DNA from: Terrimesophilobacter sp044464485
Lineage (GTDB): Bacteria; Actinomycetota; Actinomycetes; Actinomycetales; Microbacteriaceae
Length of the DNA: 64,000 nucleotides
Assembly (NCBI GenBank): GCA_044464485.1
Contig: JBIQLG010000003.1
Span: 1-64,000, forward strand
Direction of reading: 5' to 3'
Of the stretch, positions 9,245 through 17,877 are shown in pieces. The position numbers and the translations under genes are program-made. The notes under the pieces are model-generated. The model searched no databases. It had not been told where the DNA came from and was given only the letters and a program-made list of their open reading frames with translations. Each line of letters begins with the position of its first letter. Position 1 is the stretch's first letter.

Positions 9245-10114
9245 TCAGCTAACCTTGGCCAGACGCTTCCGCTTCTGCGCCGAGGAAATCTGGGCGATCA
9301 AAACGAGAATGATGGCCAGGAAGAACACCGCGGAGGCAATGACGTTTGCTTCTGCGGGAATGCCGCGCGCCGCGGAAATGTAAATGTACTTCGGAAAGGT
9401 GCTGGTTGTTCCCGAGTTGAAGTTGGTAATGATGAAGTCATCGAAACTCAGGGCAAAAGACAGCAGTGCCGCCGCGATGATTCCCGGAAGCAGAAGCGGG
9501 AACGTGATTCGCCAGAAGACCTGATTGGGCGAACCATAGAGGTCCCTGCCCGCTTCTTCGAGGGCGGGATCCAGAGTCGACACTCGTGCCTTCACCGTCA
9601 CGACGACGAAGCTCACGCAGAACATCGTGTGCGCGATGATGATTGTTCCAAGCCCCTTCTGAACACCGGCGCCCAAAAACTCGGCGGCAAGTCCGGCACC
9701 CAGCACAACTTCGGGAGTGGCCATGGGAAGGAACAGCAGCAAACTGATGGCCGAACGGAATCGAAAACGGTACCGTACGAGGGCGATGGCGATCATGGTG
9801 CCCAGAATCGTTGCGGCAATGGTCGCCGTCACCCCGATGATGAGACTGTTGCCGAATGCCACGCACACGTCAATTTGATCGCACACGTTCAGCCACTTGT
9901 CGAAGGTGAATCCGCGCCACACGATATTCGACTTGATCGAATCGTTGAAGGAGAACACGAACGTGTATGCGATCGGAATCAGCAGAAAGACGAAAGCAAT
10001 GACCGCGTACACGGGCAATAACCAGTTGCCGAAACCGATTCTGGCTCCCCGCCGACTTGCCGGTGCAGGCGATGTGACCGCTCGGGAAACCACCCGTCCT
10101 TCCTGAAGTGTCAT
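9245..10114 (-). CDS. potC: Polyamine-type ABC transporter permease PotC
   Basis: 289-residue inner-membrane permease with about six transmembrane helices and the EAA-loop motif EEAGRDLYGSPNQVFWRITF that docks on the ATPase. FDDFIITNFNSGTTSTFPKY near the C-terminus is characteristic of PotC. The ATG at 10114 overlaps the TGA of potB (ATGA), so the pair is translationally coupled and the products form the heterodimeric channel. The N-terminal 30 residues are polar and cytoplasmic. The substrate is presumed to be a polyamine or another cationic amine. Confidence 0.9.
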   Translation of the reverse strand: MTLQEGRVVSRAVTSPAPASRRGARIGFGNWLLPVYAVIAFVFLLIPIAYTFVFSFNDSIKSNIVWRGFTFDKWLNVCDQIDVCVAFGNSLIIGVTATIAATILGTMIAIALVRYRFRFRSAISLLLFLPMATPEVVLGAGLAAEFLGAGVQKGLGTIIIAHTMFCVSFVVVTVKARVSTLDPALEEAGRDLYGSPNQVFWRITFPLLLPGIIAAALLSFALSFDDFIITNFNSGTTSTFPKYIYISAARGIPAEANVIASAVFFLAIILVLIAQISSAQKRKRLAKVS

Positions 10115-11022
10115 AGCAGGTCCTCCGTGCCGCTGCGCTTGACGTAGACGGTCACCATCACCAGAATCACGGCCATCAGGATGATGGAGAGTGCAGCCGC
10201 AACGGGATAATTCAGCGTCACGAGGAAGTTGCTCTCAATCACATTTCCGATCATCGCCGTTCCCGTGCCGCCGAGGAAGTCGCGGCTCGCGTTGATGTAA
10301 TCGCCTGCGGCCGGGATGAACGTGAGGAGCACTCCGGATACGATCCCCGTCATCGAGAGCGGAATCGTCACTTTGAAGAACGTCTTCGAGGGCGTCGAAT
10401 AGAGATCGCTTCCCGCCTCGAGCAGTCGAGTGTCCAGGCGTTCGAGGCTCGAATACAACGGGAGGGTCATGAAGGGAATGAAGTTGTACGTCAACCCAAA
10501 AATCACGGCCGCGCCCGTGCCGGTGAAGTGCGCGTGCGGTCCCATGAGCGACAGGAACTTGAGTCCGGAAATGACGAACCCTTCATCGGAAAGAATCGAC
10601 TTCCAGGCGAGCGTGCGCAGCAGGAAGCTGATGAAGAACGGAGCGATCACGAGCACGAGCATGAGATTCTGCAGGAGCGGCCACCGTCTGGCCTTCACGC
10701 CGATGAAGTATGCGAGCGGATAGCTGAACAACAGCGCGAATATCGTGGCGAGAATCGCGTAACCGAATGACCGGAAAATATGCTCGCCATAGGTATTGAC
10801 GACATCGACGTAATTTTCCCACTTGAACGCGGTTTGGAATTCACCGATGTCACCGTAGGGAATGGGCTCCTGAAATGACGTGATGACAAGTGACACGAGG
10901 GGAACGAGAAAAAACAGGGCCAGATAAAGAATGCCCGGCAGCAGCAGCAGCAACGCGATCTTGCTCTTGCGTCGTGGCGCCTGCTCCTGAACGGTACCCG
11001 TGGCGAATGCGCTGAAAGCCAT
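10111..11022 (-). CDS. potB: Polyamine-type ABC transporter permease PotB
   Basis: 303-residue permease with six hydrophobic segments and the EAA loop EAGSDLYSTPSKTFFKVTIP. It has the PotB-type features LLRTLAWKSILSDEG and DYINASRDFLGG. It starts 2 bp after the potA stop and ends by overlapping the potC start, as expected for stoichiometric synthesis of transporter subunits. A small cytoplasmic N-terminus (EQAPRRKSK) precedes the first helix. Confidence 0.9.
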   Translation of the reverse strand: MAFSAFATGTVQEQAPRRKSKIALLLLLPGILYLALFFLVPLVSLVITSFQEPIPYGDIGEFQTAFKWENYVDVVNTYGEHIFRSFGYAILATIFALLFSYPLAYFIGVKARRWPLLQNLMLVLVIAPFFISFLLRTLAWKSILSDEGFVISGLKFLSLMGPHAHFTGTGAAVIFGLTYNFIPFMTLPLYSSLERLDTRLLEAGSDLYSTPSKTFFKVTIPLSMTGIVSGVLLTFIPAAGDYINASRDFLGGTGTAMIGNVIESNFLVTLNYPVAAALSIILMAVILVMVTVYVKRSGTEDLL

Positions 11023-11024
11023 GG

Positions 11025-12224
11025 TCAGGCGTCCTCAAGCTCCGACATCAAGGCACGCTTCTTTTGGACCGCGATGGTGGCGGTGTCCGTGTCCGCGACG
11101 AACTTCGACGCCGGTGCAGGCTCGTCCTCGAGTCCGAAGCCGTGGTCGACGCTCCAGCTCACCCACACTTCTGCACCTTCGCCCGCGAGCGGCCCGAACG
11201 TCATGTTCTGTTCGAAGACAGACACGGTGCCGATTCCCGGAATGGCAATCATGTATTGCGTGCTCACTCCGCTGAACGAGACGTCGATGATCCGCCCCGG
11301 ACCGAGCGTGTTCGTGCCGGTCGCAACTTTCGGCGCCTGCTTGTGCAGGTGCAGCTTCTCCGGGCGAACCCCCACGGTAACCTCGCCCTTGTGACGCTGT
11401 GCCCGCTTGGTCGGAACCGTGATCTTGATTCCCTCGACGTCCACGGTGATCGCGGAGCTGGTGGAGCCGGAGACATTCCCGGTGAACAGATTTGACTGTC
11501 CGAGGAAGTTCGCGACAAAAGCGGTTCTCGGCAATTCGTAGAGTTCCTCCGGCGCGCCAAGCTGTTCGATCTCGCCCTTGTTCATGACCGCGACCGTGTC
11601 GGCCATTGTCATGGCTTCCTCCTGGTCGTGCGTCACGTGAACGAACGTGAGTCCGACCTCTTCCTGGATCGATTTGAGCTCGAGTTGCATTTGTCGACGC
11701 AGTTTGAGATCGAGCGCTCCGAGCGGTTCGTCGAGCAGCAGGAGCGCTGGGCGATTGACGACGGCCCGCGCCAACGCAACGCGCTGCTGCTGCCCGCCGG
11801 AGAGTTGCTGCGGCTTCCGAGCGGCGAGGTGATCAAGTTCAACAAGACGAAGAGCCTCGTGGGCCTTGCCCGTCGGATCATCTATTTTGCGTCTGCGTAG
11901 ACCGAACGCGACGTTTTCGAGCACGGTCATGTGAGGGAACAGCGCATAGCTCTGAAACACCGTGTTGACATGCCGCTGATACGGCTTCAGGTGGGTGACG
12001 TCTTCGCCGCCGATCAGGATTCTTCCCTCCGTGGGGTCCTCAAGCCCGGCCACCAGCCGCAACGTCGTCGTCTTGCCGCACCCTGAAGGCCCGAGCAGGG
12101 CAAAAAACGACCCCGCGGGAATAGTCAGATCAAGATGTTCGATCGCGGTGAATCCCGGGAATCTTTTCTGAATACCCACAAGTTCAAGATCGGCGCCGCT
12201 TTCAGCAAAGGTTCCCGTCACCAT
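11025..12224 (-). CDS. potA: Polyamine-type ABC transporter ATP-binding protein PotA
   Basis: 399-residue ABC ATPase that energises PotBC. It has Walker A GPSGCGKTT, the Q-loop in VFQSYALFPHM, signature LSGGQQQRVALARA and Walker B LLLLDEPLGALD, then a switch His in the VTHDQEEAM segment. The C-terminal ~150 residues form a TOBE-type regulatory domain, as in PotA/MalK. It starts 1 bp after the copy 3 binding-protein stop. The last 40 residues are charged and not conserved in the family as far as I can judge. Confidence 0.92.
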   Translation of the reverse strand: MVTGTFAESGADLELVGIQKRFPGFTAIEHLDLTIPAGSFFALLGPSGCGKTTTLRLVAGLEDPTEGRILIGGEDVTHLKPYQRHVNTVFQSYALFPHMTVLENVAFGLRRRKIDDPTGKAHEALRLVELDHLAARKPQQLSGGQQQRVALARAVVNRPALLLLDEPLGALDLKLRRQMQLELKSIQEEVGLTFVHVTHDQEEAMTMADTVAVMNKGEIEQLGAPEELYELPRTAFVANFLGQSNLFTGNVSGSTSSAITVDVEGIKITVPTKRAQRHKGEVTVGVRPEKLHLHKQAPKVATGTNTLGPGRIIDVSFSGVSTQYMIAIPGIGTVSVFEQNMTFGPLAGEGAEVWVSWSVDHGFGLEDEPAPASKFVADTDTATIAVQKKRALMSELEDA

Positions 12225-12225
12225 G

Positions 12226-13434
12226 TCAGGCCCCGAGAAGTATCGCCTGGAACTGCGCGTTGTACTTCTGGTCTTCTGCCGAGCTGAGGCTGCGGAAAAC
12301 GTGCGCGTTCTTGAGGGTCTCCTCGTTGGGGAAGATCAACTGGTTGTTGGCGAGGTCGGGATCCAGGTCCATCATCGCCTCTTTTGTTCCCACCACCGGC
12401 GGAATGTAGTTGACATATGCGGCAACCTGCGCGGCAACCTCAGGTTCGTAGTAGTAGTTGATGAGCGCCTCGGCGTTCTTCTTGTGCTGCGAACCGATCG
12501 GGACGAGGAAGTTGTCATTCCAGAGCGTTCCACCTTTGCTCGGCAGTGCGAAGTCCCAGTGGTCCCCCGCTTCGAAGTTGAGCTGGGTGATGTCGCCCGA
12601 CCACACGATGGCCGCGAGGGTGTCGCCGTTCTGAAGGTCCTCCTTGTAGGAGTTGCCCTTGATGTTCCGAATTTGGCCGTCGGAGACCTGCTTTTGTAGA
12701 ACGTCAATTGCAGCAGTGAATTCATCGTCGCCCCACTTGCCATCAATGGTGGTGCCGAGGTCCTGCATGATGCAGCCCATCGTGTCGCGCATTTCGGAGA
12801 GGACACCCACTCGGCCCTTGAGCGAGGAATCCCACAGGTCGGAGACCGACGTGAGTCCACCCGGCAGCTCATCCTTGTTCCACGCGATGCCCGCAAAGCC
12901 GCCCTGCCAGGGAAGAGACATCTTGCGACCCGGGTCAAAATCGACGTTGGCGAGTGCGGGGACGAGGTTCTTTTTGTTCGGGATGTTCGCCTCGTCGAGT
13001 TCCTGCGTGTAACCGAACCGAATCCAGCGGTCGACCATCCAGTCTGTGAGGCACACGGTGTCGCAACCGATGTCCTGGCCGAGCTTCAGTTGGTCTTTCA
13101 CCTTGCCGTAGTAAGTGTTGTTGTCGTCAACGGCCTCCGTGTAGGTGGCCTTGATGCCCGTCTGCTTCGAGAATGCTTCGAGCGTGGGGTAGTGGCCATC
13201 GTCGTCGACATCCAGGTAGAGGGCCCAGTTGTCCCACCGCACCGTCTTGTCGGTGTCGGAGATGTCTTTGGCTGCCTTGGGCTTCTCGCCGCCGCCGGCG
13301 GAACACGCCGCGAGCGCCAATGCGCTTGCGCCGATCCCGGCACCTTTCAAAATATTTCGACGCGAGAACTGGGCGCGTTGAGCCTGAATCACGAGGCTGC
13401 GGATGAACGGATCTTCTGGCAGTGGCTTGGTCAT
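12226..13434 (-). CDS. potD: Polyamine-type ABC transporter substrate-binding lipoprotein (copy 3), operon leader
   Basis: 402-residue PotD-like lipoprotein and first gene of the potD-potA-potB-potC-aminotransferase-potD-potD run. It has SRRNILKGAGIGASALA followed by LAACSAGG, again Tat plus lipobox, but with a longer n-region of about 28 residues. It is clearly more divergent than copies 1 and 2. The shared DIGCDTVCLTDWMVDRWIRF block compares with the DIGxDAxVLSDWMAxRWIR block of the others. Start ATG at 13434 has AAGGAG 10 nt upstream (complement of 13445-13450). An imperfect palindrome about 97 bp upstream may control the operon. Confidence 0.87.
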   Translation of the reverse strand: MTKPLPEDPFIRSLVIQAQRAQFSRRNILKGAGIGASALALAACSAGGGEKPKAAKDISDTDKTVRWDNWALYLDVDDDGHYPTLEAFSKQTGIKATYTEAVDDNNTYYGKVKDQLKLGQDIGCDTVCLTDWMVDRWIRFGYTQELDEANIPNKKNLVPALANVDFDPGRKMSLPWQGGFAGIAWNKDELPGGLTSVSDLWDSSLKGRVGVLSEMRDTMGCIMQDLGTTIDGKWGDDEFTAAIDVLQKQVSDGQIRNIKGNSYKEDLQNGDTLAAIVWSGDITQLNFEAGDHWDFALPSKGGTLWNDNFLVPIGSQHKKNAEALINYYYEPEVAAQVAAYVNYIPPVVGTKEAMMDLDPDLANNQLIFPNEETLKNAHVFRSLSSAEDQKYNAQFQAILLGA

Positions 13435-13530
13435 GTGAACACGACTCCTTCATGACTGGTGCAGTGAGGGACGGACAGCGTTGTTCCGTGTTGCTTGATA
13501 CTGCCACAAAGTCCGGGTTCTGCGCACCAA

Positions 13531-13553
13531 GAAGTAACCGATTCGATAACTTC
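13531..13553. promoter_or_regulatory. 23-bp imperfect palindrome, candidate operator
   Basis: Arms GAAGTaAcCGA and TCGatAaCTTC are dyad-symmetric around base 13542. I count 18 of 23 positions matching the reverse complement. It lies in the 276-bp divergent region between the minus-strand uptake operon and plus-strand ald. That region is AT-rich compared with its surroundings from 13546 to 13590. The regulator is unknown; Lrp/AsnC or GntR proteins would fit the neighbouring metabolism. Confidence 0.5.
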
Positions 13554-13571
13554 TTATGGAAAAAATTACGA

Positions 13572-13585
13572 AATCAGCACTGATT
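13572..13585. promoter_or_regulatory. AATCAG-CA-CTGATT inverted repeat
   Basis: Perfect 6-bp inverted repeat with a 2-bp centre, 19 bp from the larger palindrome in the same divergent intergenic region. It is too short to be a terminator and has no T-tract. It could be a second operator site or half of a cooperative pair. Confidence 0.35.
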
Positions 13586-13648
13586 ACCACCCAGCTGCTG
13601 CGGAATCCATCGTGGATTGCGAGTAGTGTTAACGACGAATCGACGACG

Positions 13649-13675
13649 TTGTGCCGCCGTGTGCGCCACTAGGAT
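13649..13675 (+). promoter_or_regulatory. Candidate ald promoter
   Basis: TAGGAT at 13670-13675 resembles an actinobacterial -10 box. A weak GTTGTG/TTGTGC lies 15-16 bp upstream. This would start transcription near 13682, leaving a leader of about 30 nt that carries the TAGGAG ribosome-binding site of ald. Confidence 0.33.
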
Positions 13676-13710
13676 CGAAGGTGCCACAACGCATTTCGGG
13701 TAGGAGAACA

Positions 13711-14826
13711 ATGAAGATCGCCATCCCCAGGGAGATCAAGAACAACGAGTTCCGGGTTGCCATCACACCTGCTGGTGTTCACGATCTGACGACTCACGGT
13801 CATGAGGTCATCGTCGAAACCGGGGCTGGGCTCGGTTCTTCCATAACCGATGAGGAATACAGTGCAGCGGGCGCGACCATTTCGCCGTCTGCGGCGGACA
13901 CGTGGGCCGAGGCGGACATGCTCCTCAAAGTCAAGGAGCCGATTCACGAGGAATACGGATACTTTCGCGACGACCTGATAATTTTTGCGTACCTGCACCT
14001 GGCCGCCGAGCCGGAGCTCACCGAGGCGCTTGTCGCAGCGAAAGTGACCGCTATCGCGTATGAAACCGTGCAACTTGCCAGCAGAGCCTTGCCGCTGCTG
14101 GCGCCCATGAGTGAAGTTGCGGGTCGGCTTGCACCCATTGTGGGCGCGAATGCGATGCTCAAGCCCAACGGCGGTCCGGGGCTGCTCGTTCCCGGCGTGC
14201 CCGGAACCTACCCCGCCAAAGTGGTGGTGCTGGGAGGCGGAGTTGCGGGGACGAACGCGGTAGCGCTCTCCGTGGGTCTCGGTGCCGATGTGACGGTCCT
14301 CGACACGAACCTGCAACGGTTGAAAGAGCTCGACGAAGTCTATGCGGGGCGCATCCGGACCATCGCATCCAATGGTTTTGAAATCGAGCGCGCGCTACTG
14401 AATGCGGACCTCGTGATTGGCTCGGTTTTGGTTCCCGGGGCCAAGGCACCGAAGCTTGTGAGCAACGACCTCGTGTCACGGATGAAGCCGGGAAGCGTGC
14501 TGGTGGACATCGCGGTCGACCAGGGTGGTTGTTTCGCTGACTCCCACCCCACCACCCACGACAACCCGACATTCACCGTGCACGGTTCGCTTTTTTACTG
14601 CGTCGCGAACATGCCGGGCGCCGTGCCCAACACGTCGACCTATGCGCTCACCAACGCAACAATGCCTTATGTTCGTTCTCTCGCAAACAACGGATGGCGC
14701 GCGGCTCTCAGCGCGGACGACGCGCTCGCCCGCGGGCTCAACACGCACGATGGTCACGTTGTGAACGAACCAGTGGCAACGGCCCTCGGATTCGACCACG
14801 TCTCCGTCGCGAGCGTGCTGGGCTAG
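13711..14826 (+). CDS. ald: Alanine dehydrogenase
   Basis: 371 residues, the standard length. It catalyses NAD-dependent interconversion of L-alanine with pyruvate and ammonium. The residues known to act in M. tuberculosis Ald are in place: R15, K75 in LLKVKEP and H96 in FAYLHLA. The dinucleotide fold GGGVAGTNA follows, then DIAVDQGG. The start is set by TAGGAGAACA directly before ATG 13711; the open frame upstream to 13651 is not needed. It recycles amino groups and sits divergent from the amine uptake operon. An Lrp/AsnC-family regulator, a common controller of ald, lies at 33.3 kb. It ends in a CTAG overlap with the FtsK-like gene. Confidence 0.95.
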   Translation: MKIAIPREIKNNEFRVAITPAGVHDLTTHGHEVIVETGAGLGSSITDEEYSAAGATISPSAADTWAEADMLLKVKEPIHEEYGYFRDDLIIFAYLHLAAEPELTEALVAAKVTAIAYETVQLASRALPLLAPMSEVAGRLAPIVGANAMLKPNGGPGLLVPGVPGTYPAKVVVLGGGVAGTNAVALSVGLGADVTVLDTNLQRLKELDEVYAGRIRTIASNGFEIERALLNADLVIGSVLVPGAKAPKLVSNDLVSRMKPGSVLVDIAVDQGGCFADSHPTTHDNPTFTVHGSLFYCVANMPGAVPNTSTYALTNATMPYVRSLANNGWRAALSADDALARGLNTHDGHVVNEPVATALGFDHVSVASVLG

Positions 14827-17800
14827 GCGTTGATCGCCGGCAACAGCGCCCGATGAATTGTTGCGTCGGGCTCGAGAACGACGACGCTTTCACGCGCGGG
14901 GTCCACGGGAGGAGGCAGGCTGCGCAAGCGCGAGATCGATCGAAACTCCGACGGCGAACAATCATGAAACGCGAGCGGCGCGCGCGAGCGAACTGAGCTC
15001 AGAAGCACGTGCGAAGACTGCCAGGCGTCGAGGTCTCCCACAACGATGGATGGTGTTGCACCATTGCTCACCGCGAGTTGCTGGATGTCGAGGGAACGCA
15101 CGGTGGACATGTCGAGACGCTGCACGGTCCCGATCACTGCCAGGCTGTCGCGAAGAGCCTCCGGCCGAGGAGAGACGACGGCAAGCAGCCCTTCCGTAGA
15201 GCATTTCAAAGGCGGGACGTTCGGCGACATTCGAGGCGGTTGCGGCGTTTTCTCGGGCAGGAAAACCTGCACACGATGACCGCGCCAATGCCCGGCGCCC
15301 GCGGGCAAGCGGTCAGAAAACTCGCCGGGGGCGCCCCCAACCAACTGATGCTCCTGCCGGTCTTTCATCCTCAGCACGAGCGTGGCTTCGCACAAACCGG
15401 CGAGTTGCTGCACACGACCGCGCACGGTGCTGGCCGTGAGAGCGAGTGCGGTTCCCGTCGCCGTACCTTCGCGGGCAAGAGAGGCGAGCATTTCCAGGAA
15501 TGCGGTTTCATGCTCTGCGCCGAACCTGGATGCAAGAATGTCCACGTCGTCCACCACGACAAGCTTCGGCGCGCGTCCGACGCGAATCTCCTGTAGAACT
15601 CGGGTCACATCATCCCAAGCACCTTCCACGTCCGGCGGCACTTCCACGACGTCCGACTGCGCGTGCGCGAGCGCGGTCAGGGCCGTGGTTTTACCGCTGT
15701 GGCGAGAGCCGACGATGAGCAGGTTGCCGTCAGTCGGCGGGTTCCAGACTGCCGCATCCCGGCGCTGTTCCTCCGGAACATCGACGATGCCAAATTCGAT
15801 TCCCCGCGAGAGCGCCGAGGGGGTGCGAGGCGGCCTCACTATCGAGGGGAGTGGATCCAGCCAGGGGCGGGCAATCGACGGAGGCCTCGCCGCGGCGTCC
15901 CGCGTGACGGTCCGCGCATCGTCGGCGCCCGCTATCGCCCATTGAACCGTCAAGACTGCGGCGCCTCCTCGTGTCATCAGTGCACGGCCGGGAACATCCG
16001 GCGGAAGCTGAGCCGCATCAGCCACTCCCAATAGTGCGAGACTGTCCGCGGGACTGTTGACGCGCAGTGAGATTCTCAGCGTGCAATTTGCCAGAACGAC
16101 GTCTTTAATAGATCCGCTGGGCCGCTGAGTGCACAGGATGAGGTGGATGCCCAACGAGCGACCCCGAGCTGCGATGTCCGCGAAGAGTTCATGAACTTCG
16201 GCGAACGTCGACGCGAGTGTCGCAAATTCGTCGACCACGATCACGAGCCTGGGGAGAGGAACAGGAACCGGGAGCTCTCCGAATGACCGTGCGGAGTGAA
16301 TGGCCAGAACCTGCTCGCGCCTGCGCAGTTCTGCTCGAAGACTGAGTATTGCTCGATGCGCGGAACTCTCGTCGAGATCGGTTAAGACCCCGGTGACGTG
16401 GGGCAATTCGGCAACCGGAGCAAACGCCGCCCCGCCTTTGAAATCGACGAGGAAGAAGTTCACGTGTTCCGCGGAATAGCTCATCGCCAATGCGAGCACC
16501 CAGGTCACGAGTACTTCGCTTTTGCCGCTGCCGGTAATACCTCCGACGATGGCGTGCGGCCCGTCGGTTACCAGATCGATTTCTACCGGTCCGCCACGGC
16601 TTTTGCCGATCCTCGCACGCAGCGACGTTCGGAAGTGATTATCCTCGGAACTGCCGTTGCCCATGGTTGCGCCAGTGCACCGGGCTTTCCGGTGACTCAG
16701 GCTGAAAAATTCGACCACACGTGACAAAGGATCCTCGCGCGCGCCCGGCACCCCGCGTGCCGCTTCGCGGAGCAACTGCGCGCACTGAAGCGCCTCCCGG
16801 TGCGACATCAGGTCCGGCTCGAGCACCTCGATCGACTGCGGATGCGGGTGGTGCACTACGCGCGTGCCGGATCCGGTCACCGAAACGATGACTCTGCAGT
16901 CGCGGGGCAGGGCGTCATCGAACTCAGCCAATGCGGCGAGTACGGTGGACTTTCCATCGCGAGACTGAAAGGCGAACTGGGCGCTGGCAGGCGGCCCACC
17001 GCCATCGACGCGCAGCATTCCCTCTCGCGAATTGTCCGCGCTCTGGTGCGGCAGGTTGCGTATCCACGGAAACATTGCGGATGATTCCGGCGAGACCGCC
17101 AGCACGAATTCCACGGGCGACAACTTGTTTGCGAGCTGCAACACGAGCGATGAGGCAAGAGCCCTCGCCGCGACGCTCGTTCCGCAAATTCCGATTCCCA
17201 GCCGGGCATCGATGACGACGGGGGCATCCTGGATCACCCGGGCGCGACTGTGCAATGTCGACACGACGTCACGGAACATCGCGGCGGATGATTTCGCGTT
17301 CGGTGCGGACCTCGACGCAGACAGCGCGGGTGCGGCATCCGAATCCAGAACGATCCGACTGGGCACGGCGCCCGTTCCCAGCCGCACCGAGATCGGCTCC
17401 GTCGACGAGGTCCGCCAGCGCTCCGAGTCGCGAACGGATGCGGTGCGCAGGGTGGACGATCCTGGTGCGCCGCGTTCAAGCTCCGCGCGCTCACGTTCGT
17501 GGGCTTCGTCGATCGCATTCCGAGTTGCTTCCACCTCCGAATCGAACTCGACGCGCTGGTTTTTCAACTCTCGCCGAGATCGGCGACGAGAGTCACCGAG
17601 AGCAGCCAAGGCCATAACCGGACCGAGCACGGCAAAAATGATGACGAAGGTTGAGCCGGTGATCGCCCACATCACCCCGGCCGCGACGAGCGGGGCAATC
17701 AGCGCGATGATCGGAAACGGCGATGCCGGTGGTTTCTCCGGAAGGCGGGGAAGCGGAATTCTGATCTGGTCGGTGTGCACGAGTGAATCACAGCAGAGGC

Positions 17801-17840
17801 CGCCGGCGTCGCGTCGTGCGGGCGGCCGTGACCGTGCCAC
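14823..17840 (-). CDS. EccC/FtsK-like membrane-anchored double ATPase
   Basis: 1005-residue FtsK/SpoIIIE-type protein resembling the type VII secretion motor EccC/EssC. Two adjacent transmembrane helices (about 43-60 and 63-82) follow a short basic N-terminus. A non-ATPase region runs to about 410. ATPase 1 has Walker A GGITGSGKS (K440), VDFKGGAAF and Walker B VIVVDEF (D537/E538). ATPase 2 has GSRHSGKTT (K717) and VVVDDVD (about 761-767). The last ~125 residues look like a third domain without a P-loop. EccC proteins normally have three ATPase domains. The start is GTG 17840 with no strong Shine-Dalgarno, so a shorter N-terminus is possible. It is the last gene of the kinase/FHA locus. No WXG100 substrate or other Ecc subunit is encoded in the window. 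Confidence 0.82.
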   Translation of the reverse strand: MARSRPPARRDAGGLCCDSLVHTDQIRIPLPRLPEKPPASPFPIIALIAPLVAAGVMWAITGSTFVIIFAVLGPVMALAALGDSRRRSRRELKNQRVEFDSEVEATRNAIDEAHERERAELERGAPGSSTLRTASVRDSERWRTSSTEPISVRLGTGAVPSRIVLDSDAAPALSASRSAPNAKSSAAMFRDVVSTLHSRARVIQDAPVVIDARLGIGICGTSVAARALASSLVLQLANKLSPVEFVLAVSPESSAMFPWIRNLPHQSADNSREGMLRVDGGGPPASAQFAFQSRDGKSTVLAALAEFDDALPRDCRVIVSVTGSGTRVVHHPHPQSIEVLEPDLMSHREALQCAQLLREAARGVPGAREDPLSRVVEFFSLSHRKARCTGATMGNGSSEDNHFRTSLRARIGKSRGGPVEIDLVTDGPHAIVGGITGSGKSEVLVTWVLALAMSYSAEHVNFFLVDFKGGAAFAPVAELPHVTGVLTDLDESSAHRAILSLRAELRRREQVLAIHSARSFGELPVPVPLPRLVIVVDEFATLASTFAEVHELFADIAARGRSLGIHLILCTQRPSGSIKDVVLANCTLRISLRVNSPADSLALLGVADAAQLPPDVPGRALMTRGGAAVLTVQWAIAGADDARTVTRDAAARPPSIARPWLDPLPSIVRPPRTPSALSRGIEFGIVDVPEEQRRDAAVWNPPTDGNLLIVGSRHSGKTTALTALAHAQSDVVEVPPDVEGAWDDVTRVLQEIRVGRAPKLVVVDDVDILASRFGAEHETAFLEMLASLAREGTATGTALALTASTVRGRVQQLAGLCEATLVLRMKDRQEHQLVGGAPGEFSDRLPAGAGHWRGHRVQVFLPEKTPQPPRMSPNVPPLKCSTEGLLAVVSPRPEALRDSLAVIGTVQRLDMSTVRSLDIQQLAVSNGATPSIVVGDLDAWQSSHVLLSSVRSRAPLAFHDCSPSEFRSISRLRSLPPPVDPARESVVVLEPDATIHRALLPAINA

Positions 17841-17877
17841 GCGGGCGGGCCCTGCCGCGGTGAGGGAGAGGACGCAG

